Positions 7,697 to 15,120 of a DNA stretch of 15,329 nt are shown here, piece by piece (position 1 is the first letter of the stretch; the number at the start of each line of letters is the position of its first letter). The DNA is from Acidobacteriaceae bacterium (GTDB lineage Bacteria; Acidobacteriota; Terriglobia; Terriglobales; Acidobacteriaceae). The position numbers and the translations under genes are program-made. Location of the stretch: the NCBI GenBank assembly GCA_003165855.1, contig PMXH01000239.1, positions 16,355 to 31,683 on the forward strand, written 5' to 3'. The notes under the pieces were generated by a model. That model searched no databases. It was not told the DNA's origin and saw only the letters and a list, made by a program, of their open reading frames with translations.

Positions 7697-7794
7697 TCGG
7701 ACCTCGGACGTCGGACCTCAGTTTCAGTGCTGTCATCTTCAAGATTCCGCGATCAGCTGCTCAATTCGGCGGAGGTCCGTGGTCTGAGGTCCGA
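7697..7794. repeat. 23-bp imperfect inverted repeat between hydrolase and ribF
   Basis: The left arm (7697-7719) and the right arm (7772-7794) are reverse complements at 20 of 23 positions, separated by 52 bases. Each arm itself contains two copies of the unit CGGACCTC, so the element has four copies in two orientations. The outer 11 bases TCGGACCTCAG at 7711-7721 also match 7784-7794 perfectly in inverted orientation, so alternative hairpins can form. It could terminate or attenuate read-through into ribF, stabilise the upstream message, or be a REP-like dispersed element. No T tract follows, so a standard rho-independent terminator is unlikely. Confidence 0.75.
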
Positions 7795-7802
7795 TGCCGC
7801 TC

Positions 7803-8576
7803 CTAGATTTCGAACTCCAGCTTCATTCCGTCATAGGCCAGCCGCACATGCGACGGCAGGGTGGCGTTCGTCGCCTCATGCGCCAAATCGTGGCAAATGT
7901 GGGTAAAGAATCCCCGCTTCGCCTTCACGCGATCCACAATGCGCAGAGAATTCTCCACTGTCGAGTGTGTGGGATGCGGCTTATGCCGCAGAGCATCCAG
8001 AAACAAAATGTCCAGCTCTTCCAACTGACGGAACGATGCCTCCGGAATTTCACTATGGTCCGTGAGATACGCTGCGGTTCCAAAGCGATAGCCGTAAATC
8101 TCCGTCTCGCCATGAATCAAGCGCACCGGCTCAAAGAGTGCCCCGAAAAGTTCCACTGGTCCGTCGATTGGACGCAACTCCAGTTGGGGCAAGCTGCCGT
8201 ACTTGTAATCGGAATCAAAGATGTAGCTGAACATCCTGCGCAGAAAGGCTGCCGCGTCAGGACGCGCGTAAAGCGGCAACTTCGCCGGTTTATGACGGTA
8301 GCTGAGCGGGCGTAGATCGTCGATGCCCAGAATGTGGTCGGCGTGCGTGTGCGTGTAAAGAACCGCGTCCACGCGATTGATTCGTTCGCGGATGGCCTGG
8401 GCGTAAAAATCGGGCGCGGTGTCGATGAGCACGACCTTGCCCGCATACTCGATCATCACCGAAGGACGAGTGCGGCGGTCGTGCGGATCTGTGGAATTGC
8501 AGACCGCGCAGTCGCAGCCCAGCGTAGGCACGCCCATGGACGTGCCGCTGCCCAGTACTGTGAGCGTGGCCTTCAT
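7803..8576 (-). CDS. Metallo-beta-lactamase-fold hydrolase, PhnP-like phosphodiesterase
   Basis: A 257-residue cytoplasmic metal-dependent hydrolase. The signature THTHADHILGIDD (HxHxDH at residues 76-81) binds two metal ions, the early LGSGTSMGVP loop opens the fold, and further metal ligands are likely in YLTDHSE, LFLDALRHKPHPTHST and FFTHICHD. A cysteine motif, GCDCAVC (Cys21, 23 and 26), followed by DRRTRPSV, matches the structural zinc site of PhnP-type enzymes, which cleave cyclic phosphate diesters. Relatives of this subgroup occur widely outside phosphonate operons, and no phn gene is near, so the in vivo substrate is open. The ATG at 8576 lies 37 bases after the DUF1844 stop, consistent with one transcript. 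Confidence 0.9.
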   Translation of the reverse strand: MKATLTVLGSGTSMGVPTLGCDCAVCNSTDPHDRRTRPSVMIEYAGKVVLIDTAPDFYAQAIRERINRVDAVLYTHTHADHILGIDDLRPLSYRHKPAKLPLYARPDAAAFLRRMFSYIFDSDYKYGSLPQLELRPIDGPVELFGALFEPVRLIHGETEIYGYRFGTAAYLTDHSEIPEASFRQLEELDILFLDALRHKPHPTHSTVENSLRIVDRVKAKRGFFTHICHDLAHEATNATLPSHVRLAYDGMKLEFEI

Positions 8577-8613
8577 GAGCGAGCCTGCACCACTTGACGT
8601 GTGTGCGAAACCG

Positions 8614-9243
8614 TCATCGTCCTTTGGTTCCCGTTGCGGGGCCGGGTTGCGGCGGACGCGAGAGTGCGTTGGTCACTTCCACATAGGCCATACGCACCTC
8701 GTAGAGGCTGTTCTGCAGAAAAGCTTCTTCGGTCGGAGTCAGGTTGCCCTTGGTTTTCTCTGCCAGCAGGGCGAGCGTGTCGATGGTCTGGCGTGCTCCG
8801 ATAATGTCCAGGCGAGGCTCTTCTCCCTGCTGATGCATCAATCCCAGCTGCAGCATGGCGGTCATGTACAAGGACGCCAAGAAGCGCTCAAAGGTCATCT
8901 CAAGCTCTTTGGCGGAATGCCCGCTCAGTTCCACCCGCGAGTCCAGCGCGTCAGACGATTTCCGGTAAGCATCGGCCTGTGCCTGCTGCTCGGCCGCAGT
9001 AGGGGCTGCGGGCATGCCTTGCCCCAACATCCCGTCAGCTTCCGCGGGAAACGCCACCACCGAGTTGGCAGCGGGAGCAGTTTCCACGGCCGCGGTTTGA
9101 TTTGAGGGTGGAGCGGGCGCATGAGGCGCCGCAGCCTTGGGTGCTTCTACTTCCTCGAGAACATCTTTGCGTAACTCTCCGTCTTCGGTGAACAAGCGAC
9201 GGTCGGTTACAGTGAAACCTGACTCCTGCCTCTTCTCAGCCAT
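8614..9243 (-). CDS. DUF1844 domain-containing protein
   Basis: A 209-residue protein from ATG 9243, which is preceded by AAGGA at good spacing; this start is preferred to the longer frame opening at 9321. The first part (FTVTDRRLFTEDGELRKD) is a conserved opening of this family. Residues about 35-100 are a low-complexity Ala/Pro/Glu linker. The C-terminal part (about 112-200) is the DUF1844 helical domain, recognisable by the FERFLASLYMTAMLQLGLMH, IIGARQTIDTLALLAEKTKGNLT and EEAFLQNSLYEVRMAYVEV stretches. The function of the family is unknown. The protein is predicted soluble with no signal peptide. Its place between ygfZ and the MBL-fold gene suggests co-expression with cofactor genes. Confidence 0.9.
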   Translation of the reverse strand: MAEKRQESGFTVTDRRLFTEDGELRKDVLEEVEAPKAAAPHAPAPPSNQTAAVETAPAANSVVAFPAEADGMLGQGMPAAPTAAEQQAQADAYRKSSDALDSRVELSGHSAKELEMTFERFLASLYMTAMLQLGLMHQQGEEPRLDIIGARQTIDTLALLAEKTKGNLTPTEEAFLQNSLYEVRMAYVEVTNALSRPPQPGPATGTKGR

Positions 9244-9331
9244 AGCATCTGTCCTTATAAGTCTCTCTCCGGAAATCCTGATGAAGCTCTCTTCGCGTCC
9301 TTCGGGCAACCTTCGGGCCAAAAGCTTTTTC

Positions 9332-10456
9332 CTACGCGTGGTGCAGCAGCGAGTCCTCCGCCTGTCTAAGAGTGGCGCTCTCCAACGGCAATTGAATCAC
9401 GGTAGCCTTGAGCGCGCCAATCGTCACCTCGCGCCCCGGCACTCCAACCTCGCGCCGAATATAGCCCAAGGCAAGCGTCCGCTCACCGGAGGGCGTGCGT
9501 AGAACCGCACTGCTGGTGACTTCCCCCACTTCCTTTTCGCCGGAGACGATCTTCTCGCCCGTCGAGATTGCCGCTGCGCCTTCCATCAGGAAGCCGGCAA
9601 ACTTGCGATGCACGTTGCCGCGCGAGCGAATGCGCTCCACAATCTCCTGCCCTACATAGCAGCCCTTGTTGAAGTTGAGGGCGCGCATCTGCTCCGTTTC
9701 CTGCGGCAAATCGCGCTCCCGAATGTCCACGCCGTAAAGTGGGATGCCGGCCGCGATACGCTGCATTTCCAGCGCCTCGCTCCCTACAGCCGTTGCCCCG
9801 GCGGCGAGCAGCGCGTTCCACGTCTTGTAAACATCCTTGGGTGCAAGCCAGATTTCGTAAGATTCCCGCTGCGCATCTTCACCCCGCACGACCGTACACT
9901 CCACGCAGCCGCAGTCGCAGTCGCACTTCGGCGTGATCATCTGCAATGGCTTCAGTTCCGGAACTTCGATCCCTGCGGCGTTCAGTATGGCGCGGGACTT
10001 TGGGCCTGCCATCCCCAGAGCGGTCTCCTGCTCGCTGACGTTCGTTACCTCCACGTCGTCCATGATGATGTAATGGTCGAAAGTGGCGATGATCTTCTCG
10101 ACCTGGCTGCGATCCGTCTCGACCGTGAGCGCATCGCCCTGGTTGTAGACGGTCATGTCGGCGAGGATGCGGCCCTGCGGATTAAGCAGGAAAGCATACA
10201 CGCCGCTTCCGGCGGCAAGATCGCGAATGTTGTTGGTCACCATACCGTTCAGCCAGCGCACGCGGTCGCTTCCCGTGAGCGAAATCCTCGCCCGGAAGCC
10301 CCGGTCATAGATTCCACAACCGTTGAGCAAGGCAGAGAACTCCTCATGCACGTTGGAAAAGAGCGCCGCCGTGGTGGCTCCGCGGTACTCGCTCTCACGC
10401 ACCGGTTGGTTCGCCGACGGCGCGCGAAGAGCGTCTTGAAGTGGAGTAGTTGCCAT
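9332..10456 (-). CDS. ygfZ: YgfZ/GcvT-type folate-binding protein
   Basis: A 374-residue tetrahydrofolate-binding protein of the GcvT/COG0354 group, which assists repair or assembly of certain Fe-S enzymes. The signature K-G-C-Y-x-G-Q-E is at residues 264-271 (NFNKGCYVGQEIVERIRSRG). The N-terminal aminomethyltransferase-like region carries ISLTGSDRVRWLNGMVTNN and the GxxxYAFLLNPQGRI stretch. Unusual is a cysteine-rich insert, CDCDCGCVEC, at about residues 178-187. The ATG at 10456 is chosen because a consensus -10 lies just upstream; the frame's earlier start at 10483 would lie upstream of that promoter. It heads the minus-strand group ending in ribF, and is divergent from the dehydrogenase gene. 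Confidence 0.92.
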   Translation of the reverse strand: MATTPLQDALRAPSANQPVRESEYRGATTAALFSNVHEEFSALLNGCGIYDRGFRARISLTGSDRVRWLNGMVTNNIRDLAAGSGVYAFLLNPQGRILADMTVYNQGDALTVETDRSQVEKIIATFDHYIIMDDVEVTNVSEQETALGMAGPKSRAILNAAGIEVPELKPLQMITPKCDCDCGCVECTVVRGEDAQRESYEIWLAPKDVYKTWNALLAAGATAVGSEALEMQRIAAGIPLYGVDIRERDLPQETEQMRALNFNKGCYVGQEIVERIRSRGNVHRKFAGFLMEGAAAISTGEKIVSGEKEVGEVTSSAVLRTPSGERTLALGYIRREVGVPGREVTIGALKATVIQLPLESATLRQAEDSLLHHA

Positions 10457-10466
10457 CGAAGTATTG

Positions 10467-10472
10467 ATTATA
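10467..10472 (-). promoter_or_regulatory. Candidate -10 box TATAAT of the ygfZ operon
   Basis: Read on the minus strand, CGCTATAATC places a perfect TATAAT ten bases before the ygfZ ATG at 10456. No good -35 is seen 16-18 bases upstream. No Shine-Dalgarno sequence lies between the box and the ATG. Transcription would start about 4-6 bases before the start codon. Confidence 0.4.
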
Positions 10473-10565
10473 GCGAACGGCATCGCGATTCATTGCCGAT
10501 TGCTGATCGCCAACTACCGATTGACAACCTACTCATTCCGCCCGGCTTGTGTTAGCTTTTCTGCC

Positions 10566-11648
10566 GTGGACCCGCAAAAGCCTTCCAGGAAACGTATTGC
10601 CGTCATCCCCGGGGACGGAATTGGCCAAGAGGTAATCCCCCAGGCCCTCAAAGTGATCCAGGCATCGGGAGCCGACGTCGAGATCAGCGAATTCGATTGG
10701 AGCGCTGACCGTTATCTCCGCGACGGCACCACAGTTCCTCCCGATGGCTTCGTCATGCTGGGGCGCGACTTCGATGCCGTCCTGGCCGGCGCCTTCGGCG
10801 ATCCCCGGGTCAAAACCAACATCCACGCCAAAGAGATCCTTCTCGGCATGCGCTTCAAGATGGACCTTTACGCGAACGTGCGCCCGGTGCAGCTGCTCGA
10901 TGCGGCACTGTGTCCGTTGAAAGGCGTCGAGCCCAAGGACGTCGATTTCGTCGTGATCCGTGAAAACACGGAAGGCGTCTACACCGACGCCGGCGGAGTC
11001 TTCAAGCAGGGCACGCCGGACGAGATTGCGATTCAGGAAGACATCAACACACGTAAGGGTGTGGAACGCATCATCCGGTATGCCTTTGAGTACTGCGAGC
11101 GAAATACGAAGCTTGACGGTTCGCCGCGCGGTCGCGTGATGATGTGCGACAAGTCGAATGCCATGACGCACGCTGGAGGTTTGTGGCAGCGCGTATTCAA
11201 AGAAGTGAGTGGCGAGCATCCCCAGATCGAGACCCAGCACATGTATGTGGACGCGCTGTGCATGCAGATGGTGCGCGATCCGCGCCCTTTCGATGTGATC
11301 GTGACCAACAACATGTTTGGCGACATCATCACCGACCTCGCTGCTGGGCTGCAGGGTGGCCTGGGCATGGCCGCGAGCGGGAATATTCATCCCGGGAGGA
11401 CGTCGATGTTCGAGCCGGTCCACGGCTCCGCCCCGCCCATCGCGGGGAAGAATCTGGCGAATCCGTTTGGTGCGATTTTGACTGCGGCCATGATGCTGCG
11501 GCACTTGGAACTGACAAATGAAGCGGAGAGGATCGAAGCCGCCGTGCTAGAGGCGGTACGGCAGAAGAAGACTACGCAGGACGTCGGTGGAACTTTGGGG
11601 ACGCGAGAAGCGGGGGAGTGGATCGCGAACTGCGTACACCGCGGATAG
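10566..11648 (+). CDS. Isocitrate/isopropylmalate dehydrogenase family protein
   Basis: A 360-residue NAD(P)-dependent oxidative decarboxylase of beta-hydroxy acids. Counting from GTG 10566: [13 protein letters not shown] at 11-23; substrate-binding arginines R96, R106 and R132 ([20 protein letters not shown]); catalytic Y139 and K196; metal ligands D229, D253 and D257 ([21 protein letters not shown]). The pair of leucines before R96 (EILLGMR) resembles isopropylmalate dehydrogenases, while RENTEG resembles isocitrate and tartrate dehydrogenases, so the substrate is left open and leuB is not assigned. In the coenzyme loop HGSAPPIAG, Pro291 replaces the Asp usual in NAD-dependent members. The frame extends upstream to 10464, but family N-termini begin just before IAVIPGDG, supporting the GTG. 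No other leucine or TCA-cycle gene is adjacent. Confidence 0.9.
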   Translation: MDPQKPSRKRIAVIPGDGIGQEVIPQALKVIQASGADVEISEFDWSADRYLRDGTTVPPDGFVMLGRDFDAVLAGAFGDPRVKTNIHAKEILLGMRFKMDLYANVRPVQLLDAALCPLKGVEPKDVDFVVIRENTEGVYTDAGGVFKQGTPDEIAIQEDINTRKGVERIIRYAFEYCERNTKLDGSPRGRVMMCDKSNAMTHAGGLWQRVFKEVSGEHPQIETQHMYVDALCMQMVRDPRPFDVIVTNNMFGDIITDLAAGLQGGLGMAASGNIHPGRTSMFEPVHGSAPPIAGKNLANPFGAILTAAMMLRHLELTNEAERIEAAVLEAVRQKKTTQDVGGTLGTREAGEWIANCVHRG

Positions 11649-11656
11649 AACCAGGC

Positions 11657-11700
11657 GCTTCGTCCCAAGCGAAGCAAACCGATTCGCAAAGGCGAATCGG
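11657..11700 (+). terminator. Two tandem hairpins after the dehydrogenase gene
   Basis: The first stem is GCTTCG/CGAAGC (11657-11662 with 11670-11675, seven-base loop). The second is a perfect 9-bp stem CCGATTCGC/GCGAATCGG (11679-11687 with 11692-11700, loop AAAG). They begin 8 bases after the stop. No T tract follows, so this is a transcript-end or stability structure rather than a textbook rho-independent terminator. Confidence 0.4.
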
Positions 11701-11748
11701 CGCGAGTGGCCAATAGTTCGCTCGTAATGACAATTTACGGCCTAGGGC

Positions 11749-11752
11749 CTAG
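11749..11752. repeat. Left candidate target-site duplication CTAG
   Basis: CTAG abuts the left terminal inverted repeat and is matched by CTAG at 13033-13036. Four-base YTAR targets are known for part of the IS5 family. The left flank holds a second CTAG six bases earlier (GGCCTAGGGCCTAG), so the match is weaker proof of a simple insertion than it looks. Confidence 0.6.
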
Positions 11753-11767
11753 CAGGCTGCTGAAAAA
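11753..11767 (+). repeat. Left terminal inverted repeat of the IS
   Basis: CAGGCTGCTGAAAAA, perfect reverse complement of 13018-13032. Confidence 0.9.
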
Positions 11768-11807
11768 CTACTCCCGTTCCACAGGCGAGTCGTGTTAAGA
11801 GTGAGGG

Positions 11808-12902
11808 ATGAGGGGCATAGATCATCAGCAGAGTCAGATGTTCAGTTATTTGTCGCCGGAAACGCGGGTGCGGAAAGATCACCCGCTGCGAGCGATCCGG
11901 GTGATGGTGGACGAAATACTTGCCCAGTTGTCGCGACGATTCGACAGCATGTACGCGAGCGCCGGCCGACCTTCGATTCCTCCGGAGAAGCTGTTGCGGG
12001 CACAGTTGCTGCAGATGCTGTATTCGATTCGCAGCGAGCGACTGCTGATGGAGGAGATCGATTACAGTGTTCTGTTTCGCTGGTTTGTGGGATTGAACTT
12101 GGACGAAGAGGTATGGGACGCGACCACGTTCACCAAGAACCGGGACCGGTTGCTGGAGGCCGAGGTGGCCGAAGAGTTTCTGGCACAAGTGGTGGAGCGA
12201 GCACGGAGCCAGGGGCTGACTTCGGACGAGCACTTCACGGTGGATGGGACGTTGCTGGAAGCATGGGCGGGGGCGAAGAGTTTCCAGCGGAAGAATCGAA
12301 AGACTCCGCCGCCGGACGATCCTGGCAACCCCACGGTGAACTTTCACGGGGAGAGTCGGAGCAATGAGACGCATGCATCGAAGACCGATCCTGATGCCCA
12401 ACTGGCACGCAAGGGCCCTGGGAAGGAGGCCAAGTTGAGTTACAGCGGGAATCTGTTGGTGGAGAACCGAAACGGATTGATCGTGGACGCAGAAGTATTC
12501 CAAGCCAATGGGACAGCGGAGCGCCACGCAGCGCTGGTCATGCTGGAGCAGATTCCTGGTACGAAGGCAGTGACCGTGGGCGGGGACAAGGGATATGACA
12601 CTGCGGATTTCGTGGCCGAATGCCGCCATCTGGGAGTAACCCCGCACGTGGCGCAAAATGATGGGCGCAGAGGCGGGAGCGCCATCGACGCACGTACCAC
12701 GCGCCACGCCGGCTATGGAATCAGCCAACGAAAGAGGAAGCGCATCGAAGAATGTTTTGGATGGCTGAAGACGATCGCGCTGCTGCGGAAAGTGCGCCAT
12801 CGCGGGATCTTTAAGGTGGACTGGGTGTTCACCTTCGCCTGTGCCGCTTACAACCTGGTACGTATGCGGAACCTGAGTCGAGCGGCGGTTCAACCCGGCT
12901 AA
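11808..12902 (+). CDS. IS5 family DDE transposase
   Basis: A 364-residue transposase of full length. The N-terminal DUF772 region (about 15-115) has the typical DHPLRAIRVMVDE, GRPSIPPEKLLRAQLLQ and SIRSERLLMEEIDYSVLFRW stretches. The C-terminal DDE_Tnp_1 region supplies the catalytic triad: D146 in FTVDGTLLEAW, D260 in TVGGDKGYDT, and E314 in RKRKRIEECFGWLK, with the R-(3)-E-(6)-K signature (R310, E314, K321). The tyrosine that often opens that signature is Gln307 here. No frameshift is present, so the element is probably active in cis. The whole gene lies within the terminal repeats. A long antisense frame overlaps it but shows no known protein. Confidence 0.95.
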   Translation: MRGIDHQQSQMFSYLSPETRVRKDHPLRAIRVMVDEILAQLSRRFDSMYASAGRPSIPPEKLLRAQLLQMLYSIRSERLLMEEIDYSVLFRWFVGLNLDEEVWDATTFTKNRDRLLEAEVAEEFLAQVVERARSQGLTSDEHFTVDGTLLEAWAGAKSFQRKNRKTPPPDDPGNPTVNFHGESRSNETHASKTDPDAQLARKGPGKEAKLSYSGNLLVENRNGLIVDAEVFQANGTAERHAALVMLEQIPGTKAVTVGGDKGYDTADFVAECRHLGVTPHVAQNDGRRGGSAIDARTTRHAGYGISQRKRKRIEECFGWLKTIALLRKVRHRGIFKVDWVFTFACAAYNLVRMRNLSRAAVQPG

Positions 12903-13017
12903 GCTGCAGGAGGCGTGCATCACCGAAACTCGGAACAGGGTTCCCGACATAACCTAAAGCCCCCTGCACATAAAGAAGAAGAGCAGAGAGAGACAGGAAA
13001 TAAGCCGTGTACATCAA

Positions 13018-13032
13018 TTTTTCAGCAGCCTG
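13018..13032 (-). repeat. Right terminal inverted repeat of the IS
   Basis: TTTTTCAGCAGCCTG, perfect reverse complement of 11753-11767. Confidence 0.9.
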
Positions 13033-13036
13033 CTAG
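13033..13036. repeat. Right candidate target-site duplication CTAG
   Basis: CTAG directly after the right terminal repeat; it forms part of the Leu-Gly codons that open the truncated FG-GAP frame. Confidence 0.6.
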
Positions 13037-15120
13037 GTAACGGAGACGGTACATTTCGAGCGGGACAGACGATCACCTTCAATAACATCGACACTGCACC
13101 GGTACTCGCCTTTGCCGGCGATTTCAACGGCGACGGCAACCTCGATGTCCTAGTCTGGGATGTTGGGCTTTACGAATTCTTTGGCAACGGAGATGGGACG
13201 TTTCAGGCGGGCATTCCCTTGTTCAGCAACCTCGGTGGTGGTTTGGTCATGGCTGACTTCAACCATGACGGATTCCCCGACATTATTACTGCAAGCGACG
13301 CCAGCGGCTTTGCTACCGACGGCATGTTCTCGGTCTTCTTGGGCCAGCCTGACGGTTCGTTCCAGTACGCAGCAAGCTATGACCCTTACCCTTACTTTCT
13401 TGACGGTCCGGGTATTGAAGGCATTGCCACGCCCTTGAGCCCGTTTCCAGGAATAGTGGGAGATTTCAACGGCGATGGCAATCCTGATGTTGTCGTTTTC
13501 CCGTATTTGATTGCCCCTTATCTGGACCCTGCGCTCCAGATCCTTTATGGCAACGGAGACGGGACGTTCACACCAACTTATGTGAACTACCCTCTCTACA
13601 AGCCGTACCTCCCGGAGTTCGCTGCCGCCCTCAGCGGGGATGGCCTCAGCGACTTGGTCGAACTCGACAATTACAGTCCGTCATTCAACGTGATCAATTC
13701 CACCACCGCTGGGCCGGCTGTGCAGCTGGATTTGCTAACTGCGCCTCTCACCAGCACGACAGGCACGGGACGAGTAATTTTGAACGCACCAGCGGCGACG
13801 CCGACATCGGTGTCGTTCGCGACCAGTGATCCGAGTGTAACGGCCGCCAACGTGACCATTCCCGCAGGGGCGGTGAGTCAGGATTTCACATTCTCCACGG
13901 GGAGCGGATTTAATCAGCTCAAAGTGTTTTCGATTGAGGCGCAAGTTGGTCGCGCCACAGCGACAGCCTACGATTATTTCTTGGGTCCGCCGCCCCTACC
14001 CGTCATCGAATTTACTCCTTCGAAGCTTTTCTTTCCCGAAGTAGTCGCCGACGGACCCGGTAGTACCCTGCCGGTGGCGGTCAAGAACGTCGGAGCCGGG
14101 ATGCTGACGATTAGTCTCATTCAGCTAGGCACGTATTTTAGCCAGACCAACAATTGCGGCAACGGTTTATCGCCGGGAGCTAGTTGCACAATTCAAGTTA
14201 CGTTCTCTCCTTACGGTGATGGCGATGTGACTTGGTCAATGGGGGTCGCAGACAATGTTACCGGTGTATACGGGAGCATTGCACTGGAGGGCGTCGGCAT
14301 CTTGCCTCTGCAGATTTCGCCATGCTGTCTCGGATTCTCTGAAGTGGTAGGCGGAACGAGCTCGCCGCAGGCGATAACATTGAGCAACGTGGGGACGATA
14401 CCAATCCAGGTTAGCGGTGTTGTGCCCAGCGGAAGTGGGATCGCGCAAACGAACAACTGTAATACGATTGCGGCCGGCGGGAGTTGCCAGGTTAATGTGA
14501 CTTTCAGTCCGACCAGCGAAGGCCAGGTGATCGGAACGCTTACGCTTAGCACGAACGTTCCGAATTTGGCGCCCTTTTTTGTTCCCATCAGTGGAAATGC
14601 TGGTGACTTCTCTCTGGGGACAGCAGCTCCGATGACGGTTAGCCCCGGCGGAAGTGCGACTTACCAGCTCAGCGCAACAAGCAGTGGGAGCTTTTCTGGC
14701 AATGTGACTCTCGGCTGTAGCGGCGCAACTTCGGGCGTTACCTGCACGATTAATCCTTCGTTGGTCGATTTACTCGCCGACGGAACCTCCCCGTATACAG
14801 TAACCGTGAAAACCAGTACGAATGCCAATGCGTCACATGTTTGGCCTTCAGCAGCGAATGTGCAGCCGGGGAAGGCGCCTTTGATCGCTTTCATCGGTTT
14901 GCTTTCGGTTGTGCTGTTCGTTGGCATAAAAGCAGACGATTTGGGCAGAAGAAACGTAATCAGAGCCACGGGGTTGTGCCTTGGATTGCTCCTCGTTTCT
15001 TGCGGAGGCGGAGGGAGTGGCGGAAGTTCCGGCCCGCAACCTGCGACCTACACGCTGACGATTACGGGAACGGCTGGCCCCGTGTCGCATACGACGAGCA
15101 TCACGCTGAACGTACAATGA
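13033..15120 (+). pseudogene. FG-GAP/VCBS and choice-of-anchor D protein, 5' end lost at the IS
   Basis: The frame is open from the IS edge and enters in mid-domain with LGNGDGTFRAGQ, the end of an FG-GAP repeat. No ATG or GTG occurs in frame before TTG 13219, so the natural start and signal peptide are missing. Calcium-binding FG-GAP motifs follow: DFNGDGNLD (about 13120), DFNHDGFPD and DFNGDGNPD, with GNGDGTF turns. Counting from TTG 13219, a Calx-beta-like stretch lies at about 170-250. Two choice-of-anchor D (ASPM/SPD-2/Hydin-like) domains lie at about 262-360 and 363-458, each with the TNNC...G.SC.V.VTFSP pattern. An Ig-like module follows at 463-535. The tail has a hydrophobic segment (553-570), a basic turn, a second hydrophobic stretch ending LLLVSC595, a GGGGSGGSSG linker and a final beta stretch. 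It is a large surface or secreted protein of unknown role, probably inactive unless expressed from another start. Confidence 0.8.

Larger units (their letters stand above)
11753..13032 (+). mobile_element. IS5-like insertion sequence, complete (1280 bp)
   Basis: The element is bounded by 15-bp perfect terminal inverted repeats (CAGGCTGCTGAAAAA at the left end, its complement at the right) with flanking CTAG on both sides. It contains one intact transposase gene. Because each side also carries CTAG plus one more matching base, the inverted match extends to 20 bp (11748-11767 against 13018-13037). Everything expected of a mobile copy is intact, which suggests recent insertion. The right edge lies inside the coding frame of an FG-GAP protein. 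Confidence 0.9.

Noticed and set aside
7680..7802. FMN riboswitch upstream of ribF
   Set aside because: The gap shows a simple repeat-based palindrome, without the conserved multi-stem pattern of an FMN aptamer, and is too short.
10521..10526. TTGACA as a -35 for the dehydrogenase gene
   Set aside because: At 16-18 bases downstream the sequence is GC-rich (CCGGCTTG) and does not resemble a -10 box.
9608..10555. 315-codon plus-strand frame
   Set aside because: Antisense to ygfZ, which carries clear family motifs; the shadow has none.
10533..11504. 323-codon minus-strand frame
   Set aside because: Antisense to the dehydrogenase with conserved catalytic residues on the plus strand.
11742..12950. 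402-codon antisense frame covering almost the whole IS
   Set aside because: It mirrors the transposase frame, contains no recognisable domain, and includes the terminal repeat; long antisense frames are common opposite GC-rich genes.
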